64,000 nt of DNA from an uncultured Prevotella sp. (GTDB lineage Bacteria; Bacteroidota; Bacteroidia; Bacteroidales; Bacteroidaceae): assembly GCA_900315525.1 (NCBI GenBank), contig OMZO01000011.1, forward strand, positions 96,842 through 160,841, read 5' to 3'. Under the pieces are notes generated by a model. The model saw only the letters and a list, made by a program, of their open reading frames with translations. It was not told the DNA's origin and did no database searches. Shown here piece by piece: positions 7,939 through 16,189 of this stretch (position 1 is the stretch's first letter; the number at the start of each line of letters is the position of its first letter). The position numbers were made by a program, and so were the translations under genes.

Positions 7939-9783
7939 CTATTCAACGGTAACTGATTTTGCCAGGTTTCTGGGTTGATCAACATTCTTGCCTTTGCAGA
8001 CGGCAACATGATAGGCCAACAGCTGGAGCGGAATCGTCGCTACCAACGGTTCGAGACACTCCTGCACGTCTGGCAGTTCTATCACCTCGTCGGCTATCTT
8101 CGAGATGACGTTGTCGCCCTTCGACACAAGGGCTATCACCCTACCCTGACGGGCCTTGATCTCCTGGATGTTAGAGAGCACCTTCTCGTACATCGCGTTA
8201 TGCGTGGCAATCACCACCACAGGCATATCCGAGTCGATCAGTGCGATAGGTCCGTGCTTCATCTCGGCGGCAGGATAACCCTCCGCGTGGATGTAGGATA
8301 TCTCCTTCAGCTTCAGCGCCCCTTCCAGTGCGACGGGATAGGAATAGCCGCGCCCCAGATAGAGGAAGTTATGCGCATAAGTAAAGGTACGCGCGAGGTC
8401 GGCCACCCGATCGTTGGTCTTCAGCACCTCACGTATCTTGTCGGGAATCTCACTGAGTCCCTTCACAATCTTCAGATATTCATCGCGGCTGATGGTGCCC
8501 TTGGCCTCACCCATCGCCAGCGCAATCATCGTAAGCACCGTCACCTGACCCGTAAAGGCCTTGGTAGAGGCCACACCGATTTCTGGACCTACGTGGATAT
8601 AGGTACCCGTATTGGTAGCCCTTGGGATACTCGAACCGATGGCGTTACAGATGCCGTAGATGAAGGCACCCTTGTCCTTGGCGAGCTGCACAGCAGCCAG
8701 CGTGTCGGCTGTCTCTCCACTCTGTGAGATGGCTACGACGACATCATCCTTGCCTACTACCGGGTTGCGATAGCGGAACTCCGAGGCATACTCCACCTCG
8801 ACAGGCACGCGCACCAGCGACTCGAAGAGCTGCTTGCCGATCAGACCAGCATGCCACGAAGTACCACAGGCCACAATCACCACGCGCTTGGCGTTCAGCA
8901 TCTGGCGGCGATAGTCGATCAGGGCCGAGAGCGTCACGTGGTCTGCCTCGATGTTCACACGGCCACGCATGCAGTTCGTCAGGCACTCCGGCTGCTCGAA
9001 GATCTCCTTCAGCATGAAGTGCGGGAAACCACCCTTCTCAATCTGTCCTAAGTCGATATCGACGGTCTTCACTGTCAGTTCCTGCTCCTCGCCGAGGATA
9101 CTCACGACGTGCAGGTCCTGTCCGCGACGCAACACGGCGATGTTCCCGTCTTCCAGATACACCACCTTGTCGGTATATTCCACAATCGGACTGGCATCCG
9201 AACCGAGGAAGAACTCATCCTCGCCGATACCTACCACCAGCGGACTCTGCTTGCGGGCTGCGATAATCTGATCCGGATCGCGCTTATCGACGACGGCGAT
9301 GGCATAGGCGCCAATCACCTGATAGAGGGCCACCTGTACCGCTGTCAGCAGGTCGAGCTGCTTCTGCTGCTGGATGTACTCGATGAGCTGCACCAGCACC
9401 TCCGTGTCGGTATCCGACTCAAACTTCACGCCCTTGGCCTGCAGTTTGGCCTTCAGGTCGGCATAGTTCTCAATGATACCATTATGGATGATAGCCAGAT
9501 TCTTCGATGAAGAATAGTGCGGGTGGGCATTACGCGAAGAAGGCTCTCCGTGGGTAGCCCAACGCGTATGGGCGATACCGACGGTACCGCTGATATTCTT
9601 GTCACCACAATATTCTACGAGATTATCCACTTTCCCCTTCGTCTTATAGACGTTCAGTGCGCCATCGTCGTTTACAAGCGCCACACCAGCGCTGTCGTAG
9701 CCACGATACTCCAGTCTTCTAAGACCTTTGATCAGAATCGGAAAAGCTTCCTTTGTGCCTATATAACCTACTATTCCGCACAT
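7939..9783 (-). CDS. glmS: Glutamine-fructose-6-phosphate aminotransferase (isomerizing)
   Basis: 614 aa, full length. It forms glucosamine-6-phosphate, the first step to UDP-GlcNAc for peptidoglycan and LPS. Cys2 (MCGIVGYIG) is the N-terminal nucleophile of the class II glutamine amidotransferase domain, with AHTRWATHGEPSSRNAHPH and HNGIIENY downstream. Two SIS sugar-isomerase domains follow (VACGTSWHAGL, ISQSGETADTLAA), and the protein ends in the conserved NLAKSVTVE tail. It is the first gene of a unit that continues into carAB. No glmS ribozyme-like leader is evident upstream; the gap to the promoter is too short. Confidence 0.97.
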   Translation of the reverse strand: MCGIVGYIGTKEAFPILIKGLRRLEYRGYDSAGVALVNDDGALNVYKTKGKVDNLVEYCGDKNISGTVGIAHTRWATHGEPSSRNAHPHYSSSKNLAIIHNGIIENYADLKAKLQAKGVKFESDTDTEVLVQLIEYIQQQKQLDLLTAVQVALYQVIGAYAIAVVDKRDPDQIIAARKQSPLVVGIGEDEFFLGSDASPIVEYTDKVVYLEDGNIAVLRRGQDLHVVSILGEEQELTVKTVDIDLGQIEKGGFPHFMLKEIFEQPECLTNCMRGRVNIEADHVTLSALIDYRRQMLNAKRVVIVACGTSWHAGLIGKQLFESLVRVPVEVEYASEFRYRNPVVGKDDVVVAISQSGETADTLAAVQLAKDKGAFIYGICNAIGSSIPRATNTGTYIHVGPEIGVASTKAFTGQVTVLTMIALAMGEAKGTISRDEYLKIVKGLSEIPDKIREVLKTNDRVADLARTFTYAHNFLYLGRGYSYPVALEGALKLKEISYIHAEGYPAAEMKHGPIALIDSDMPVVVIATHNAMYEKVLSNIQEIKARQGRVIALVSKGDNVISKIADEVIELPDVQECLEPLVATIPLQLLAYHVAVCKGKNVDQPRNLAKSVTVE

Positions 9784-9812
9784 ATACTAAGTGTTTGTGT
9801 TTTGTTTCGGCT

Positions 9813-9821
9813 GCAAAATTA
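9813..9821 (-). promoter_or_regulatory. -7 element of glmS
   Basis: TAATTTTGC on the minus strand, 30 bp upstream of the glmS ATG. A CTTG at about 20 bp further upstream is the best -33 candidate. It fits the TAnnTTTGC consensus seen elsewhere in the window. Confidence 0.65.
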
Positions 9822-9875
9822 CACATTTTCAAAAAAACGTGCAAGTTTTTATTCCGTTTTTTATTCGCATCCTGC

Positions 9876-9912
9876 AAAAAAAATGCGAGCGCCCTCGAAG
9901 AGCACTCGCATT
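9876..9912 (-). terminator. Intrinsic terminator of the first LruC gene
   Basis: Stem AATGCGAGTG (9903-9912) with CGCTCGCATT (9882-9891) on the minus strand, capped by CTC-TTC-GAG and followed by a T run of seven or more. The core is repeated exactly at 11632-11667 after the second LruC gene. Confidence 0.9.
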
Positions 9913-9948
9913 CTCGAAATATGTTTTACTAAATGATTTATCTACAAT

Positions 9949-11463
9949 TTATTGCTTTTTAGTAAAAGATACGCCAAACTCTTTCTCAAAGTCGAACTTG
10001 GATTTCTCATCATACCACTTAACAGAAGGATCGCAAGCGAACATCATGGGGAATGCGCCCGTTGTCGGGAATTCGTTAGTGTACATCTGACTTGCTGTTG
10101 CCTTCACCGTAACCTTAACATTGTTCTTAGCAGGATCCCATCCTTTAACCTCATATTCCATATCAGGATTTGTCTTCCATGTAGCTTCAGAACCCATCTC
10201 AGGCAGAGTTGTCTCACCAATTGTCAGCTGGAAGGGAAGAATACCACCGAGGTGACGAACAACAGCCTTAGCCGTTGGCAATTTCTCTGTTTTTGTTACC
10301 TCATCAGTTGTCTTCACACCGTCAACAAAGGTGACTGTATGAGTATAAACTGTAGTCTCTGTAACATCAACAACAACATCATTGAAGTCGAAGTCATCAG
10401 TAGAACCAAGGTCCTCCATCATATAGCGCTTAGTAAGAGAGACGGGCACTTGGTACTCATCGTTCTCAATAATGATTTCCTTGGGAACATCGGGGTTACC
10501 AACAATAGCGAGCACCACGTCGTTGTAGTCACCATCACCACCAGTTAACACATCCTCGATACCAACATACTTGATAATAGCATCCTCTCTGATCTCAATA
10601 CCAGCGGGAACTGCACCTTTGCCATCAACATAAACGACATTACCAGTAGAAGTACCAACAGTCTTTTGGGCGTAATTACCACTCTTCACATTGCCGAGAT
10701 AAATCTCAATAGGTGTACCTATAGGAGCCTCTACGTAAAGACCAGGCATTGAAACTGTAGAAGTAGCCTCATACTCATAATGGTCAAAGACTTCTCTAGT
10801 CTTTTCTACAGTTTCATAATGACCAAAATAGGGAATATGATCCCATACAAATACTTCTTCTTCATAAGTCTCAGTCTTGTAAACCGGCTTCAGGTCAGCA
10901 GCGAGCACTTCACCATTGACATAAGCGCGAGAATCGTCTGTCCAGGTCTTTGAATAAACCTTCACAGGGTCTGCATCACCAACCTTTACAAAGAGGTCAT
11001 GCGTCCACTGCCCCTGAACACTGATAGGATAGATAGTGAATGAGTTTGAAGGAGCTACGAGGGTAGCCTTCTTAACATTCTCATATTTCTTGCCGTTAGG
11101 AAGCTGAGCAATAACGTTATCATAAATAGCCTGATTGTTGCCAAACTTACGGTTATCCAGATAGTATTTACCTTTCTTCTCAACCACATCGTAAGTGGGA
11201 TTAAACTCGAGACCCTTTGCTGGCTGAGTCTTAATCTCAGAATAACCACGGGTGCCGAGACGCTGCTGATTGGTAGAGAAATCCCAAGACTGTGTTGGTG
11301 CTACCTGACCATACTTTGCAACGAAGTTGTTCTCGAAGGTTGTCTTTTTCTGAGCGATTTCATTAGCAGCTGCCTGCTGTGCATCAAACACGTCATTCTT
11401 AGAGCAAGAGGCAAGACTCAATACTGCCAGAGCTCCCACTAAAGTTTTAAAATTCAAATACAT
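9949..11463 (-). CDS. LruC-domain lipoprotein, tandem paralogue 1
   Basis: 504 aa. A lipoprotein signal with lipobox LASC (Cys20) predicts lipidation and export to the cell envelope. The body holds two acidic repeats, GGDGDYNDVVLAIVG and STDDFDFNDVVVDV, typical of LruC/DUF4842 proteins and resembling Ca-binding loops; the molecular role is unknown. It ends in GVSFTKKQ. The N-terminal 85 residues and the end are almost the same as in the next gene, so this is a recent duplication. It lies downstream of a palindromic site (11597-11610) and a -7-like box. Calcium binding is inferred from the motif only. Confidence 0.87.
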   Translation of the reverse strand: MYLNFKTLVGALAVLSLASCSKNDVFDAQQAAANEIAQKKTTFENNFVAKYGQVAPTQSWDFSTNQQRLGTRGYSEIKTQPAKGLEFNPTYDVVEKKGKYYLDNRKFGNNQAIYDNVIAQLPNGKKYENVKKATLVAPSNSFTIYPISVQGQWTHDLFVKVGDADPVKVYSKTWTDDSRAYVNGEVLAADLKPVYKTETYEEEVFVWDHIPYFGHYETVEKTREVFDHYEYEATSTVSMPGLYVEAPIGTPIEIYLGNVKSGNYAQKTVGTSTGNVVYVDGKGAVPAGIEIREDAIIKYVGIEDVLTGGDGDYNDVVLAIVGNPDVPKEIIIENDEYQVPVSLTKRYMMEDLGSTDDFDFNDVVVDVTETTVYTHTVTFVDGVKTTDEVTKTEKLPTAKAVVRHLGGILPFQLTIGETTLPEMGSEATWKTNPDMEYEVKGWDPAKNNVKVTVKATASQMYTNEFPTTGAFPMMFACDPSVKWYDEKSKFDFEKEFGVSFTKKQ

Positions 11464-11525
11464 TGTTAAAAACTAAATTAATTATCAATTGGTTACTTAT
11501 TTTTGACTGTTTTTTATTTTCGGAC

Positions 11526-11534
11526 GCCAAATTA
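11526..11534 (-). promoter_or_regulatory. Probable -7 element of LruC gene 1
   Basis: TAATTTGGC on the minus strand is an imperfect match to TAnnTTTGC. It sits at the place that aligns with the perfect box of gene 2, next to a shared TTTTC-TAAA-GAAAA segment. Confidence 0.45.
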
Positions 11535-11596
11535 CATCATTTTCTTTAGAAAACAGAAAAAATTGCAGTTTTCGCGAAACAGAATATGCCAATTTC

Positions 11597-11610
11597 TTGA
11601 TTTACATCAA
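11597..11610. promoter_or_regulatory. FNR/CRP-type palindrome upstream of LruC gene 1
   Basis: TTGAT-TTAC-ATCAA, a perfect 5-4-5 inverted repeat (extended by C/G on each side). It matches the classical FNR half-site layout. Its centre is 73.5 bp from the centre of the -7-like box. The same element recurs in front of LruC genes 2 and 3. Confidence 0.65.
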
Positions 11611-11631
11611 GTCCGACACGTAAGAAAATAC

Positions 11632-11667
11632 AAAAAAATGCGAGCGCCCTCGAAGAGCACTCGCATT
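11632..11667 (-). terminator. Intrinsic terminator of the second LruC gene
   Basis: An exact copy of the stem-loop at 9876-9912 (arms 11637-11646 and 11658-11667) with a T run after it on the minus strand. It shows that the terminator was duplicated with the gene. Confidence 0.9.
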
Positions 11668-11703
11668 CTCAAAAATATATTTTACTAAATATTAATCTGT
11701 AAA

Positions 11704-13197
11704 TTATTGCTTTTTAGTAAAAGATACGCCAAACCTCTCCTGGAAGGGGAACTCCTGACGCTCAGCAACCCACTTTTCAGAAGGATCGCAAGCGAACATC
11801 ATGGGGAATGCACCCGTCTTCGGGAATTCGTTTGTATACATCTTGCTATCAGACTCCTTTACTTTGACACTAACATTGTTCAGAGCAGGATCCCAACCAG
11901 TAACCTCCTTCTCAATGTTGACGTCCGTATCAAATGTTTCTTTACTACCCATCACATCGAAAGATGTATCACCAACCTTTAGGGCGAAGGAATAAATACC
12001 ACCGAGGTGACGAACAACAGCCTTCTGAGATTTCTCTTCAACAACATCATCTTTAGTCTTCACACCATTCACAATCTCTACTGTGTGATGAGCAACAGTT
12101 GTCTCAGTTACATCAACAACAACATCATTGAAGTCGAAGTCATCACTATCACCAAGGTCCTCCATCATATAGCGCTTAGTAAGTGAAGTGGTCACATCGT
12201 ACTTATTGTTCTCAATTTTGATTTCCTCAGGAACATCAGGGTTACCAACGATAGCCAGCACAATATCGTTGTAGTCCTTATCACCCAAATTTGCCTGATC
12301 TTCAATGCCTACATACTTAATAATAGCATCCTCTCTGATTTCGACACCCTCAGGAACAGCTCCCTTACCATCTACATAAATAACATTACCAGTAGAAGTA
12401 CCTACAGAAGGCTTTTTTGTATCTCCATTTTTTACATTATCAAGATAAATCTCGATTGGTGTACCAACGGGAGCCTCAATGTAAAGACCAGGCATTACTG
12501 TTGAAGAAGTAGCCTCATATTCATAATGGTCGAAGACTTCTCTTGTCTTTTCTACAGTTTCATAATGACCAAACAAGCCACCAACCCATACTTTATCTTC
12601 ATAAGTCTCAGTTTTATATACCGCCCAAGCTTTAGCAGAGATCACATCACCATTGACATAGGCCTGAGAATAGTCTGTCCAGGTCTTTGAATAAACCTTC
12701 ACAGGGGCTGCATTACCCACCTTCACATAGAGATCGTGAGTCCATGAACCCTGAGCACTGATAGGATAGATAGTGAATGAGTTTGAAGGAGCCACAAGTG
12801 TAGCTTGGTTACCTTTATGCTCTTTTCCATCAGGAAGCTGTTTGATGACGTTATCATAGATAGCCTGATTCTTACCAAACTTACGATTTTCCAGATAGAG
12901 TTTATTATTCTTCTCTACCACATCGTAAGTCGGATTAAACTCGAGACCATTTACTAACTGGGTCTTAACTTCTGAGTAGCCACGAGTGCCGAGACGCTGC
13001 TGATTGGTAGAGAAGTCCCAAGACTGTGTTGGAGCTACCTGACCATACTTTGCAACGAAGTTGTTCTCGAAAGTTGACTTTTTCTGAGCGATTTCATTAG
13101 CAGCTGCCTGCTGTGCATCAAATACGTCATTCTTAGAGCAAGAGGCAAGACTCAATACTGCCAGAGCTCCCACTAAAGCTTTAAAATTCAAATTCAT
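11704..13197 (-). CDS. LruC-domain lipoprotein, tandem paralogue 2
   Basis: 497 aa, the closest paralogue of the gene at 9949-11463. It has the same signal peptide and lipobox LASC, the same region DVFDAQQAAANEIAQKK, and the motifs GDKDYNDIVLAIVG and DSDDFDFNDVVVDV. The middle and C-terminal parts have diverged more (a shorter linker around YEDKVWVGGLFGHYET), so the pair is a mosaic of near-identical and variable stretches. It is predicted to be an envelope lipoprotein of unknown role. It has its own promoter, palindrome and terminator, so it is an independent unit. Confidence 0.87.
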   Translation of the reverse strand: MNLNFKALVGALAVLSLASCSKNDVFDAQQAAANEIAQKKSTFENNFVAKYGQVAPTQSWDFSTNQQRLGTRGYSEVKTQLVNGLEFNPTYDVVEKNNKLYLENRKFGKNQAIYDNVIKQLPDGKEHKGNQATLVAPSNSFTIYPISAQGSWTHDLYVKVGNAAPVKVYSKTWTDYSQAYVNGDVISAKAWAVYKTETYEDKVWVGGLFGHYETVEKTREVFDHYEYEATSSTVMPGLYIEAPVGTPIEIYLDNVKNGDTKKPSVGTSTGNVIYVDGKGAVPEGVEIREDAIIKYVGIEDQANLGDKDYNDIVLAIVGNPDVPEEIKIENNKYDVTTSLTKRYMMEDLGDSDDFDFNDVVVDVTETTVAHHTVEIVNGVKTKDDVVEEKSQKAVVRHLGGIYSFALKVGDTSFDVMGSKETFDTDVNIEKEVTGWDPALNNVSVKVKESDSKMYTNEFPKTGAFPMMFACDPSEKWVAERQEFPFQERFGVSFTKKQ

Positions 13198-13257
13198 TGT
13201 TAAAAACTAAATAAATTATTAATTGATTACCTATTTTTGACTTTTTTTATTTCAACC

Positions 13258-13266
13258 GCAAAAATA
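13258..13266 (-). promoter_or_regulatory. -7 element of LruC gene 2
   Basis: TATTTTTGC on the minus strand, a perfect TAnnTTTGC box 61 bp upstream of the ATG. No clear TTTG -33 box is present, which fits a promoter needing an activator. Confidence 0.7.
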
Positions 13267-13328
13267 CAACTTTTTCTTTAGAAAAACGATGAAATCGCAG
13301 TTTTTGCGAAACAGAATATGCCAATTTC

Positions 13329-13342
13329 TTGATTTACATCAA
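13329..13342. promoter_or_regulatory. FNR/CRP-type palindrome upstream of LruC gene 2
   Basis: TTGAT-TTAC-ATCAA, identical to the copy at 11597-11610. The centre lies 73.5 bp from the centre of the -7 box. Confidence 0.65.
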
Positions 13343-13369
13343 AAGGCAGGCACGATAGCCACAACATGA

Positions 13370-13398
13370 AGCGGGACACCCGGAAAGGGCACCCCGCT
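13370..13398 (-). terminator. Hairpin after LruC gene 3
   Basis: GC-rich stem AGCGGGGTGCCC with GGGTGTCCCGCT on the minus strand, closed by a 5-nt loop and using G-U pairs. There is no T run, so it may be a transcript-end stabiliser rather than a true intrinsic terminator. Confidence 0.5.
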
Positions 13399-13431
13399 CA
13401 CTATGATTACTAACTCAGTTTTACAAATAAC

Positions 13432-14886
13432 TTATTCTGCTTGTGTTGGCATAAACTCTTTCCAGTTGAACTCTACGCGCTCAGCCGACCAAGCTACGTT
13501 GGTATCGGTAGCGATGATCATAGGAATAGCACCTGTCTTCGGGAAGTTCACCTCAGTAGCCGTCTGGCTGTCAGTACCTTGGTAAACCTTAATGCTGATA
13601 TTGTTACTATTCCTATTCCATCCAGTCACCGTAAACTCAGTGTTAGGATCGTCGCTCAGCACACCGTCCATCTTGCCGAGGTTCGTGCTGCCGATAGTCA
13701 GCTCGAATGGCAGGATACCACCACGGTGACGGAGGAATGCCTTCTGACCCTTCAGTACGGGATCGCTCCATGTCTCAAGACCCTGCTCATCGGTAGTCCT
13801 CTTCTGGGTAAAGGTCTCCTGTACATCCACTACGATATCATTGAAGTCAAAGTCGTCGGTAGAACCGAGGTCCTCAATCATGTAGCGCTTTGAGTATGTG
13901 GTCTCAAACTCCTCTACCTTAAAGGTCTGAGGTACATAAGGCTCACCGTAAATCATGAAGACCACGTCGTTGAAGTCATGATCACTCTTGCTGGTGGTAG
14001 CATCCTCAACACCAATAATCATCACCTCAGGATTTTCCAGTTCCTCATCAATACCCTTAAGACCAGTTGGGAGACCTTCTTTTCCTACAATATTCCCATC
14101 CTTATCTTTTTTAGCAAAATCAAAGGAACGCATATAGCCGCTCATAGAAGTGAGAATCTGATTTTTCTCGTTATAACCACTGGCAGTCTCTGTGATCTTC
14201 AGATAGAAATGCATTACTGCATTCTCGGGCAGACCACTGAATTTGTAGTACTTAGAACGGATAGCAGCAACACCTACACAGTTTGAACCTGAATTATGAT
14301 CCTTCACGTTCTTCCATGTGCTATTTGCATTTGGCTTAACCTGCAAATCATCCCATTTGCTCCAGACTTTGATATCCTCAGCTATACCCTCAACGTGCAT
14401 GTAGAGATCAAAGTTACCAGCTGACTGACCCATGTACATTGGCATAATGTAGAAAGCATTTTTAGGAGCAGTCATGGCAAATGATGTACCCAGATCTCTG
14501 TTGTCGCGGCCTTCTACAAACACTTCCTTCATCTTGTTGATTGTAGCAGCAGGGAACTCATAATATTGATCTTTTTCATCACTATAAACATCACCACTAT
14601 TAGTACGTTCGTAGCCACCAGCACGTGTGCCTGCCTTAGCAGAAGAACTGGGAAGACTGATAGTAGGAGTACCAGTGCTGAAGTCCCAAGACTGGTTGGG
14701 ATCCACCTCACCGTATTTCTCTACGAAGTTTGCCTCGTAATCGGTCTTAGACTGCTCAATCTTAGCCTCTTCCTGGGCCTTCTTGATCTCTTCAGCCTGA
14801 CCTGGATCAAAAACATCACTCTTAGAGCAGGAAACTGCTCCTAATACCGCCATAGCGGCAGCCATCATCTTAATATTCATCTTCAT
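13432..14886 (-). CDS. LruC-domain lipoprotein, tandem paralogue 3
   Basis: 484 aa. It has a signal peptide with lipobox AVSC (Cys20), the same DVFDPGQAEEIKKAQ start as its neighbours, WDFSTG, and the paired acidic motifs KSDHDFNDVVFMIYG and STDDFDFNDIVVDV. It is clearly a paralogue of the two genes downstream but more distant. The N-terminal part is coiled-coil-like (EEIKKAQEEAKIEQSKTDYEANF). It is probably an envelope lipoprotein; function unknown. Confidence 0.86.
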   Translation of the reverse strand: MKMNIKMMAAAMAVLGAVSCSKSDVFDPGQAEEIKKAQEEAKIEQSKTDYEANFVEKYGEVDPNQSWDFSTGTPTISLPSSSAKAGTRAGGYERTNSGDVYSDEKDQYYEFPAATINKMKEVFVEGRDNRDLGTSFAMTAPKNAFYIMPMYMGQSAGNFDLYMHVEGIAEDIKVWSKWDDLQVKPNANSTWKNVKDHNSGSNCVGVAAIRSKYYKFSGLPENAVMHFYLKITETASGYNEKNQILTSMSGYMRSFDFAKKDKDGNIVGKEGLPTGLKGIDEELENPEVMIIGVEDATTSKSDHDFNDVVFMIYGEPYVPQTFKVEEFETTYSKRYMIEDLGSTDDFDFNDIVVDVQETFTQKRTTDEQGLETWSDPVLKGQKAFLRHRGGILPFELTIGSTNLGKMDGVLSDDPNTEFTVTGWNRNSNNISIKVYQGTDSQTATEVNFPKTGAIPMIIATDTNVAWSAERVEFNWKEFMPTQAE

Positions 14887-14944
14887 GTTGAAAAAAATTT
14901 TAAACGGTTTATACTAAATTAATTATTATATCGCTATATTTGGG

Positions 14945-14953
14945 ACAAATATA
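14945..14953 (-). promoter_or_regulatory. -7 element of LruC gene 3
   Basis: TATATTTGT on the minus strand, matching TAnnTTTG, 59 bp upstream of the ATG. Confidence 0.6.
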
Positions 14954-15013
14954 CAAAATATTTCCCATTCAGACCACAAAATCCACGGGAAATATCATAC
15001 AATTCGACTTTTC

Positions 15014-15027
15014 TTGATATAAATCAA
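15014..15027. promoter_or_regulatory. FNR/CRP-type palindrome upstream of LruC gene 3
   Basis: TTGAT-ATAA-ATCAA, flanked by C and G like copy 1. The spacer differs from the other two copies while the half-sites are kept, which argues for selection on the half-sites. Its centre is 71.5 bp from the -7 box. It lies 26 bp beyond the end of the sigma-factor gene. Confidence 0.65.
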
Positions 15028-15052
15028 GTAAAAATCGACATTCTCCTTTATA

Positions 15053-15766
15053 TTATCTAAAATTGGTCTTCAAACGGCGCTTATAAGCCTTGCGCAGTTT
15101 GCGTATCGCTTTGTCACGAATTTGTCTAACTCGCTCTCGTTTCAAGTCCATATCCTCTGCAATCTCCGCCATCGTCTCGTGCTCCTGTCCGATGCCGAAA
15201 TAGGCATTCACCACGTGGCTCTCCCGCTTGTCGAGCGAACCCAGCGCGAACTCGATGGCCTCTTCGATAGCCTCCGAATGCACACGCTCGTCGGCCTGAG
15301 GCGCATCCTTGTTCACAAGTACCGACAGCAGGCTCAGGTTGGCCCTATGGCCCAATGGGGCATCCACAGAGAGCGGCAGGCTCTGCTGGCGGGCCGTCAG
15401 TTCGTCCTTCACGTCCTTCGGAACCTTGTAGAGTCCCGTCTGCTGCTCGATGGCCTTCTCGATAGCCTGACGCACATGTACCACCGCATAGTTCACGAAG
15501 CGCACGCCCTTCGTTGCATCGAAGCGAGCTGCCGCCTTCATCAGGCCCATGTTGCCCTCGCTCACGAGATCCTCCATCGCCAGCCCCTGTCCCTTGTACT
15601 GTCGGGCCACGCTCACCACGAACTTCAGGTTCGCCTCTACGAGTCGCGACAGCGCCCGTTCATCGCCCTTCAGGATCTTGGCCGAGAGTTCACGCTCCTG
15701 CTCGTCAGTGAGCAAAGTGCCCTTACCGATTTCATCCAGATATCTGTTTAGTGCCGAATCTTCCAT
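15053..15766 (-). CDS. Sigma-70 family RNA polymerase sigma factor with shortened region 3
   Basis: 237 aa from the chosen ATG. A start nine codons further upstream would place the -7 promoter box inside the gene, so MEDSALNRYLDEIG is the likely start. Region 1.2 (LNRYLDEIGKG), region 2 (LVEANLKFVVSVARQYKGQGL, EDLVSEGNMGLMKAAARFD) and region 4 with its helix-turn-helix (MAEIAEDMDLKRERVRQIRDKAIRKLR) are intact. Compared with the primary Bacteroidota factor (about 287 aa), most of regions 3.0-3.1 is missing and the WWIRQ segment of 2.4 reads VVHVRQ. This points to a second, alternative group sigma factor. Confidence 0.85.
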   Translation of the reverse strand: MEDSALNRYLDEIGKGTLLTDEQERELSAKILKGDERALSRLVEANLKFVVSVARQYKGQGLAMEDLVSEGNMGLMKAAARFDATKGVRFVNYAVVHVRQAIEKAIEQQTGLYKVPKDVKDELTARQQSLPLSVDAPLGHRANLSLLSVLVNKDAPQADERVHSEAIEEAIEFALGSLDKRESHVVNAYFGIGQEHETMAEIAEDMDLKRERVRQIRDKAIRKLRKAYKRRLKTNFR

Positions 15767-15781
15767 ATTCCGATTTTTGCT

Positions 15782-15790
15782 GCAAAGATA
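15782..15790 (-). promoter_or_regulatory. -7 element of the sigma-factor gene
   Basis: TATCTTTGC on the minus strand, 15 bp upstream of the ATG at 15766. The short leader decides the start codon. Confidence 0.65.
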
Positions 15791-15875
15791 CAAATAAGCG
15801 AGAAGAAAACCAATTTTTTCCGCATCTATTTTGTGATTTTCAAAAAATAGCGAAAATTTGCAAGCGTAAGGTCAA

Positions 15876-16147
15876 CTTGACATCTTGACATCTTAACATC
15901 TTAACATCTTAACATTTTTGATTTTTTTAGTGTGACAATGTGAAATGGGTGATTAATAAGACATTAATAAGTAAGAAGGATTAGTATTATTATTAAGTAC
16001 TATAAGTAATTTAGATTTATATAATATTATAATATTATATAAATTAGATTATACTTATAAGAATATAATACTTATAAGAATATAATTGCATATTAAAATC
16101 ACAAAAATGATAACATGATAACATGTTAACATCCCCATTTGTCACAC
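15876..16147. repeat. AT-rich intergenic island with octamer repeats, a 30-bp palindrome and a 17-bp tandem repeat
   Basis: Five direct copies of CTTRACAT (15876-15915) are followed by GTGTGACA (15930-15937), a perfect 30-bp palindrome made only of A and T (16015-16044), two copies of a 17-bp unit ACTTATAAGAATATAAT (16053-16086), three octamers NNTAACAT (16109-16132), and TGTCACAC (16140-16147), the inverse of the element at 15930. No coding sequence is present. The function is unknown. Confidence 0.8.
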
Positions 16148-16189
16148 AGAGACAAGCCACAAAGTAAAATATTTTCGTTTAACAGATTT

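Noticed and set aside
9784-9948. A glmS ribozyme or riboswitch upstream of glmS
   Set aside because: The promoter box lies 30 bp from the ATG, which leaves no room for such a leader.
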